A DNA stretch of 64,000 nucleotides from the NCBI GenBank assembly GCA_024811115.1, contig JAKOGH010000777.1, positions 1-64,000 of the forward strand, in the 5' to 3' direction. Of the stretch, positions 58,367 through 64,000 are shown one piece after another. The notes beneath the pieces are model-generated. The model did not search any database. It was not told the origin of the DNA and saw only the letters and a list, made by a program, of their open reading frames with translations. Position 1 is the first letter of the stretch; every line of letters starts with the position of its first letter. Origin of the DNA: Terana coerulea (taxonomy: Eukaryota; Basidiomycota; Agaricomycetes; Polyporales; Phanerochaetaceae). The position numbers and the translations under genes were made by a program.

Positions 58367-61300
58367 ATGGAAAGTTCGCGTGGAGACATGAAATGGAGAG
58401 GGGTGTCAAACCTCAATGCCGACACTAAATCACGTATGGTCTCGCGACCTACGGGAGTGGGTTTCGGAGACTTTGGTAGCGATTTCGCGGCTTCAAGCAT
58501 TTCCAAAGATAAGCCATCTACCGCCTCGAAATCTCGGAGACCTAGGGATAGCATGGAAGACCCCTATAAAGCGGAGCTGTCGGAATCGGACGACGAGCTA
58601 AACTTTCTGCCTTCGAGTCAAAGCTCTCACCACTCGTCGAGGGAGCCACGCACATCAAAGCCGAAAGCGTTAAAGAAGGATGTGAGCCAGGATGAGGAGC
58701 CGCCTCTCATCTTTGTCGATGGCCAGTATCACCAGGCCCACCCGGATTATAAGCCAGACGGGACGAGTCGCTATTCGGGAATGAAGTTCAAGAAGAACAA
58801 GAAGGCAGATGTGGACTCCGTACCCACATCTTCTACAACAATCTCGTCAAGCACTTCTGCTCCCTCTACTGCATCAAGCAAGCCAGTCCCGCGACCCACT
58901 TCGACTGTACCCGCTAAAGCATCTTCGTCTCAACCCAATACTCTCCGTAAACCGTTCAAAGTGCCCTCTCGTGTAAGCAAGCCCGCCGATGCCGCGCGGA
59001 CAGCTAGCCCTTCACGTTCTCGAAGGCCGTCTCCAGCACGTCGAAAGCCTTCTGGTTATAGCGATGAGGATTCAATAGAAGAAATAGAAGAAACCCCGAG
59101 GCCAATAAAGAAGGCTGTACCGCAGCCTCGACCTGTTAAGGCCCCTTCACTGTCTTTGGTGGACGCTGCGACAGCGAACTCGTCGAACACTGGTGGTGGC
59201 CCCGACCGCCTGGATAGGAAGGGCAAGGGTCGAGCTACGGCGGCGGACAGCTGGCCTATGGAGGGCATGTCTCCCGTCAAGGATCCCCGTCCACCGAGAA
59301 GTAGGCAGCCCTTCGCTATGCACGACATTTCGCCCCTCAAGGAGTCTGGCAATGCGCGGAGCACGGTCCCCCGACCATTTCCTATGGAGCTCTCTACTGC
59401 TAAAGACGAGAACAACTCAGGCTCTAAAGAGAAGAAGAAATCTAAAGCAACTACGCCCCCGCCGCCGGCCGGCTCGAAGCATTCCACAGCACCGCAGAAA
59501 CAACCTACTCAGCGGAAAGTACGGGAGTTTCCGTATTTGTCTCCGCTATCGTCCTCCAACCGGCCGAGTACGCAGGAACGCAGAAGATCTTCTCAAGGCT
59601 CACAGGCGAAGAGGGTTGGTACCGGAAGACGCGTCGTCTTATCGTCGGAGTCAGAGGCCTCTGCCTCAGAAAGCAAGCTCTCCCCCAAACGACCAAAGGT
59701 CCGACCGTTCCCTATGACGACGCAGGTCCTCGAGAGTATTGGAAACGTCTCTCAAAAGAGAGGCTCTTCGGACAATGAAATGAGCGATCCTGAAACAGGG
59801 CAGCGAGAGAAGAAACGGATTAGGGGTGCTCACGAGATGTACGCCCGCGCCACTCCCGTTTTCTTCTCAGAAAGGCTAATAAATGCGCTAGTATGCGGGA
59901 GCTTATGCACTCGGACGGTATGTCAGAAGACGACGACGAGGATATATGTTAGTGTCTTCCGTGATATGACCGCTGAGATCTGTTAATGAGAGGCGTTCTC
60001 TCGCTTGTAGATTTCAACGATCCCGACCTCGACCCTGAAAGGCTTTGCCCCTGGTGTGACCAACTTCTACCACCAGCACCCTCGCCACACCTGCAACATC
60101 TCATCGGGGTCGCCCGACAGAGCTCTTACTCAGATGCAAGGCCCACTAACCCATTAGGCCTGCGAGCTGTTCCTACCGTGTTTGTGAACGTCTGCCAGAG
60201 ACACCGCTTCGAGAGTCATCAGATCCCGTTGGCTCAGCAAAGAGGATGGCCGACGGCGATTGACTGGAGTGAGCTCACTGGACGGGTTCGCCAACTGAAG
60301 CACCACCTGCGGAGACTTATCGACGATACAGACGAGGAGTTTCTTCCCGGTCACGAGAGGCAGGAGATGGATGAAGATACGTCGAAAGACGCGGAGGACG
60401 ATGGCGACATTTTGCTCGAGAGACCAAGAAAGGGCAGTGCTTTCTGGAAAGAGGTGGTGCGAAGTGTGCGCCAGCGTGGTGCGCGGAAAGCCGCTGGTGT
60501 GCGCGGGCAGTTGACGACCTTCGCGAAAACGCAGCCTGGCTAGTGCGTTCCCCTCTTTCTTTCATTCCGCCCTGCAGCTAACGATACCGTATTCCTCGAC
60601 AGTTATGGAGAGCTCGGCTCAGTAATCATCAGCCAGACCATCTACGACCTCTTCCCACCCGCGACTTTCCCGTCTCAGTCGACACTTCCCTTGACTCCGA
60701 CAGAGTTCATCCAACATATTCTCGTTCCAGAAGCTGCATTGGCCCTCGTCATGGAGGACATGGAACAGGACCGTCAGGACGGCATCAAGACCCTGAGAGA
60801 GAGCGCCTCGTACGGTGTTGCGATGTTCCCCGACGAGCACACAGAAGGGCACTCTGCGAGTGAGGACATCATCAAAGCGCGAGCAGCGGCACGGCGGAAG
60901 GAGATAGAGAAGGAAGATGAGGAGGAAGATGAGGACGCTGAGCTATGGAGGGCTGTAGGCTTCGCTGACGCCGCCGCCGAGGATGACTTGGGGATGAGGC
61001 AGCCCAGTCGCGCGTCAAGCGTAGCGAGCAACCGGCCACAACGAGAATGCGCTAGGCGGGCGCAGTCGATCATCGACGGCGACGGCGACTCCGACGCCAG
61101 TATGCGCTCCGCAGCGTCGAAGTCGAAGTCGGGGCTGCAGTCGAGGAAGGCACGCCCAAAGCCCCCGAGCACAGCGTCCGCGTCATCGTGGGCGTCCGAC
61201 ATCCAGATCATCGATGCTCCGCGGTCGTCTGAGCTCCAGGCGAAACCGCCGCGCCCGCGCCCGCGGGCCAAGCAACGGGGTCCAGACGCTGCGCCTTCCG

Positions 61301-61646
61301 ACACCGACGCCAACCCGCGGACGAGCGACGCCGAACCGGAGGCTTCGGGGAGCGAGGGTCCGCGTGCGGGTGCGTCCAAGATGGTGGATTTCCTGGCGAC
61401 ACCCAAGGCGAAAGCGAAGGTAAAGGGTTTGCAGAAGACCAGCAGGTCGACGTCTGGCTCATCCACGAATTTCGCGTTGCATATCACGAAGAGCAGGCTA
61501 TCTGGGTGAGTACATGTGGCACACTAGACTGGATATATCAAATCGACGTTTGTTCTCTTAATAGGGCGAAGACCGGCGATGAGTGGTCACGTTCGCTGAG
61601 GGATAACCAATCCGAACACCAAGAATATGACTTCGACTTCGACTAG
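58367..61646 (+). CDS. RTC4-domain nuclear protein
   Basis: Yeast Rtc4 (restriction of telomere capping) gives its name to a fungal domain of unknown biochemical role. Five exons (58367-59838, 59871-59947, 60011-60542, 60603-61505, 61565-61646) give 1021 residues with no frame break. The N-terminal 500 residues are Ser/Pro/Lys-rich and disordered, with basic patches. The domain begins at FNDPDLDPERLCPWCDQLLP and includes PSPHLQHLI, VPTVFVNVCQRHRFESHQIP (Cys and His ligands possibly binding metal), RGWPTAIDW, GSVIISQTIYDLFPP and FIQHILVPEAALALVMEDM. The acidic, Glu/Asp-rich tail ends EYDFDFD. The ATG at 58367 is preferred over an Arg-rich in-frame ATG at 58256. Chromatin or telomere association is an inference from the family name. 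Confidence 0.85.
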
Positions 61647-61907
61647 TCTACATAATGCACACTACGTTGTTACTTGTTTGTATAATCGTGAGTATCATTT
61701 TATATTACCATGTTGCGCCGGAACTTGTAGAGCAGCGTTGCGCGTTAAATTGAAAGCAAACCTGGACCTATGCGCCGCCGACTACTAGAGCCTAGCCATG
61801 CAGTATCCTCACAATGTACAGCCCACCCGAAGAGGCACTAATACACGCTGCGTATGCGGTTCCATTCACATTTATTGCGTGGCGAGGAGGAAGAAAGTAC
61901 ATGGGCT
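61647..61907. other. Short spacer between RTC4-domain gene and repeat
   Basis: Presumably 3' flank of the RTC4-domain gene. Nothing else seen. Confidence 0.4.
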
Positions 61908-62951
61908 CAGGCGCATCAACACGAGGCTACTCAACGCCCGCCGCTGCAATGCGGCCATATCCGGCAAGCGGGCCCGGTCAGCCCCGGCGGCGAACGTGAT
62001 CGCGCTCTGTTGATTCCGAATCAACAAGAGGCTGACCGGCGCTTGATACCCGCCTCCAGCATATAAAGCCCGCCCTCTCCAGGTCTTTCCTCTACATCAC
62101 GCCTTTCAACCCGTCTCCCATCGAGGCGGTGGATCTTGTTCACTCGGCCTCACAAGCGAGGCCAGTGGGCAAGGCCTGGCGTAGGTGAGTATGGCTTGCT
62201 TTCTCTCCCCGCAAGCGTTGTGAGGACCCAAGCTCGACCCTAGATGCTTGGGCTGCGGTGACTTCATGCCCCGTACCTCTGCACTAGACCTGCTTGGCTT
62301 CGAGCTTCACATGCGAGGAGAGAGAGGAGGCGGGACTAGGGGTAGCAAGGGCTAGCCTCACCGACGCGACGAACACTGACAACAAGTACACAGGATCACC
62401 TGGAGCCGATGCCAGAGCCGGACGAACAAGACCGCGTCGACTGCGTCGACGGGGCACGCCCTAGGACGAGGAACACCACCAAGAGTCGAGGACGAGGACC
62501 GGAACCAGGACCACTTATCGGAACGGGGGATGAAGCTCCCTAGGCGAAGACAAGATGTCGGAACGGGTGGATGAAGCTCCCCTAGGCGAAGAGAAGATCA
62601 ACACAGAGTGGTGAAGAGACCCTCGAGGCGAAGACGCGACACCGGGGAGGGCCCCGTCTCGACCCCGACCGTTGAAGAGAAGAGCCAAGGCATGAGCTCG
62701 CCTATCAAGGTACGTCCCGAGGGAGGGCGAACATCGCCGCGACGTTCGTCCTGTGCTGGCCTTTTCGTGGTCCTCGGGATAAGTAGCTTCTGGGCTTAGC
62801 GGCTGGCCCAGGAGTGAAACCAACTGGCACCGAATTTACTTCGTGTATGCATTTGTTGCTGATCGGTGTTCTAGGTGCCAGTCTTCGTCAGGATGCCTGT
62901 CTAGCTCTACTATATCAGTCAGTTGTGTTCGTCTTCCTGTACTATGCACTA
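61908..62951 (+). repeat. Right copy of the 1.2 kb TATA-containing repeat (main part)
   Basis: Inverted relative to the copy at 49733-50932. TATAAA lies at 62062-62067. The perfect palindrome TGTTGATTCCGAATCAACA lies at 62008-62026, 36 bp upstream. The 47-bp tandem units (GGATGAAGCTCCCCTAGGCG type) are at about 62520-62640. Homology breaks at 61908, where both copies share GTTGATGCGC (reverse complement) and then diverge. At 62951 the repeat is interrupted by a MITE and resumes after 63534. No coding sequence. A solo LTR or a non-autonomous element is the best reading. Confidence 0.7.
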
Positions 62952-63534
62952 AGGTAGCGGCCACTAGGAACGGGCACCCTTATGTAAGCTGGGCGCTTAA
63001 CAGGCGCTTGGGCTAGCACCTCAAGCTCGAGCGGAAAATCTTTGGGTAGAGCAGAGGCACCGTGACATTTTGCAGTAGTTTCACTCAAATGGCCATCCAG
63101 TAATATGTCAGAACCGCACTGTACGCCATTTGAGCACATAAGGAGCCATACCTGGTGCTCTGTGAAAGTTGCGAGAAAGGGTGGCGAGCGGATCACGCGT
63201 AGTACTACTATAAAGGTAGTGGGGCGCATCAGCGGGCTCGCGTGGCTATTAAGCGCCCAGGCCAAATCTCATGGGTCCGAAAATGTAAAACCTCGCCAGA
63301 CGACTTGGGAATGCGAGAAAATGCATTTCATGGTGAAACATATTTTTGACCATAGGTCGCCCAGCATTTCGATATTTGCCATTCTGCTTTATACAAAAGA
63401 TAGCTACTGACCTCCCCAACGCATTCTATAAAGCAGAATCACGATACATGAAAAGTGCCCGACGCTGTCGTCGTTGTTGTGGCGGCCGTGCGCTTGCTTA
63501 CATAAGGGGTGCCCGTTCCTGGTGGCCGCTACCT
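62952..63534. mobile_element. 583-bp MITE with 38-bp terminal inverted repeats
   Basis: The left end AGGTAGCGGCCACTAGGAAC at 62952 is matched in reverse complement at the right end, 63534, reading AGGTAGCGGCCACCAGGAAC. The match continues through GGGCACCC(C)TTATGTAAGC, about 38 bp with one mismatch and one indel. TA flanks both ends (62950-62951 and 63535-63536), consistent with a TA target duplication as in Tc1/mariner-type elements. The interior has a further inverted word (GGGCGCTTAA near 62980 and TTAAGCGCCC near 63250) and no transposase frame. It is inserted within the right-hand 1.2 kb repeat, so it is the younger insertion. Confidence 0.75.
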
Positions 63535-63870
63535 TACACTAATGCAGGACACGTCTTTCTCGTTGTAGGTCATCTACGCTGTAGAGGAAGCGCATTATGC
63601 CGTCCCTGCCAGTGGTACGTGGATCAGCTGCAGAGACTCGTCACTATGCTGACCTACATATTCACTCTATCACAGCCGTCTTTCCAATGCGGGATGGGTG
63701 GCAAGGGTTGTAGCGTATTCTATGCACCCAACTACATTGTTTCCCATTCGCTACACTAACGATGTCGTGTACATGCTCGTAGAATAAGCCTTGGCTCGAT
63801 GTTCTATTTATGCTTTCATAGCTGTCTCGCTAGTGGTTTGAAGACATTAGCATACACGGAGCACGACAGA
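63535..63870 (+). repeat. Right copy of the 1.2 kb repeat (continuation after the MITE)
   Basis: 63590-63720 matches the reverse complement of 49733-49860 (GCCGT-CCTGCCAG-GGTACG, TGGATCAGCTGCAGAG-CTCG, ATATTCACTC, GGCAAGGGTTG). 63690-63870 matches 2460-2640. This shows that the element extends past the left copy's end and that three loci in the window carry it. Confidence 0.65.
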
Positions 63871-64000
63871 CTGTACATTTTCTTCAGGACGTGACTCCAG
63901 GAGCGCTGCGTGCACGGAGTACGTACTACGCCCGGTGTGGGGCCTCCAACGGCTCATGTTGACATCTTGCTGGCATTAAGTGCAACAGCGCCACACTAGC

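Noticed and set aside
1..64000. CRISPR array, bacterial operon or prophage features
   Set aside because: No regularly spaced identical repeats were seen, and gene structure is clearly eukaryotic.

Overview
The window looks like nuclear DNA of a filamentous basidiomycete, most likely an agaricomycete such as a polypore. The evidence is intron-dense genes with 50-65 nt GT-AG introns, GC-rich exons, and fungal families such as a sedolisin tripeptidyl-peptidase, a fungal HAK/KUP potassium transporter, DUF2015, a Clr2-type silencing domain and an RTC4-domain protein. I rebuilt the genes by reading conserved protein motifs across splice sites. The exon positions given are hand-derived and may be off by a base or two.

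Layout. 1-4.5 kb is repeat-rich and gene-poor: an AT-rich stretch, a GC-rich island with an internal diverged repeat, a tRNA-like fragment and one copy of an interspersed repeat. 4.5-14 kb holds a hypothetical gene, a secreted GH127 (DUF1680) glycosidase of 19 exons and a secreted S53 peptidase. These two secreted enzymes are divergently transcribed, 1.7 kb apart, each with a TATA box about 55-60 bp before its ATG. 14-18.7 kb is a GC-rich stretch with no convincing gene.

From 18.7 to 49.5 kb the window is gene-dense: a MYND zinc-finger protein, the exon-junction factor Y14/RBM8A, an HP1-like chromo/chromo-shadow protein, a long membrane-anchored coiled-coil protein, two hypotheticals, a Sir2-family deacetylase, a KAT14-type acetyltransferase converging on the Sir2 gene, an Smr-domain protein, DUF2015, an F-box-like protein, a HAK/KUP potassium transporter, a RING protein, a short Clr2-like silencing protein and a possibly broken coiled-coil gene. 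HP1, Sir2, KAT14 and Clr2-like genes within 25 kb give the region a chromatin theme. That theme is an inference from content; there is no operon-like arrangement.

49.7-64 kb is a block of three genes (HDDC2, DOA10 and an RTC4-domain protein) bounded by two inverted copies of a roughly 1.2 kb non-coding repeat with a TATA box. The right-hand copy is interrupted by a 583 bp MITE with 38-bp terminal inverted repeats and a TA target duplication.

Two observations stand out. First, several genes need microexons of 7-22 nt to keep conserved motifs in frame. Second, at least ten frame breaks of one base, mostly in G or C runs, occur inside otherwise intact conserved genes, which points to consensus errors in the assembly rather than gene decay.
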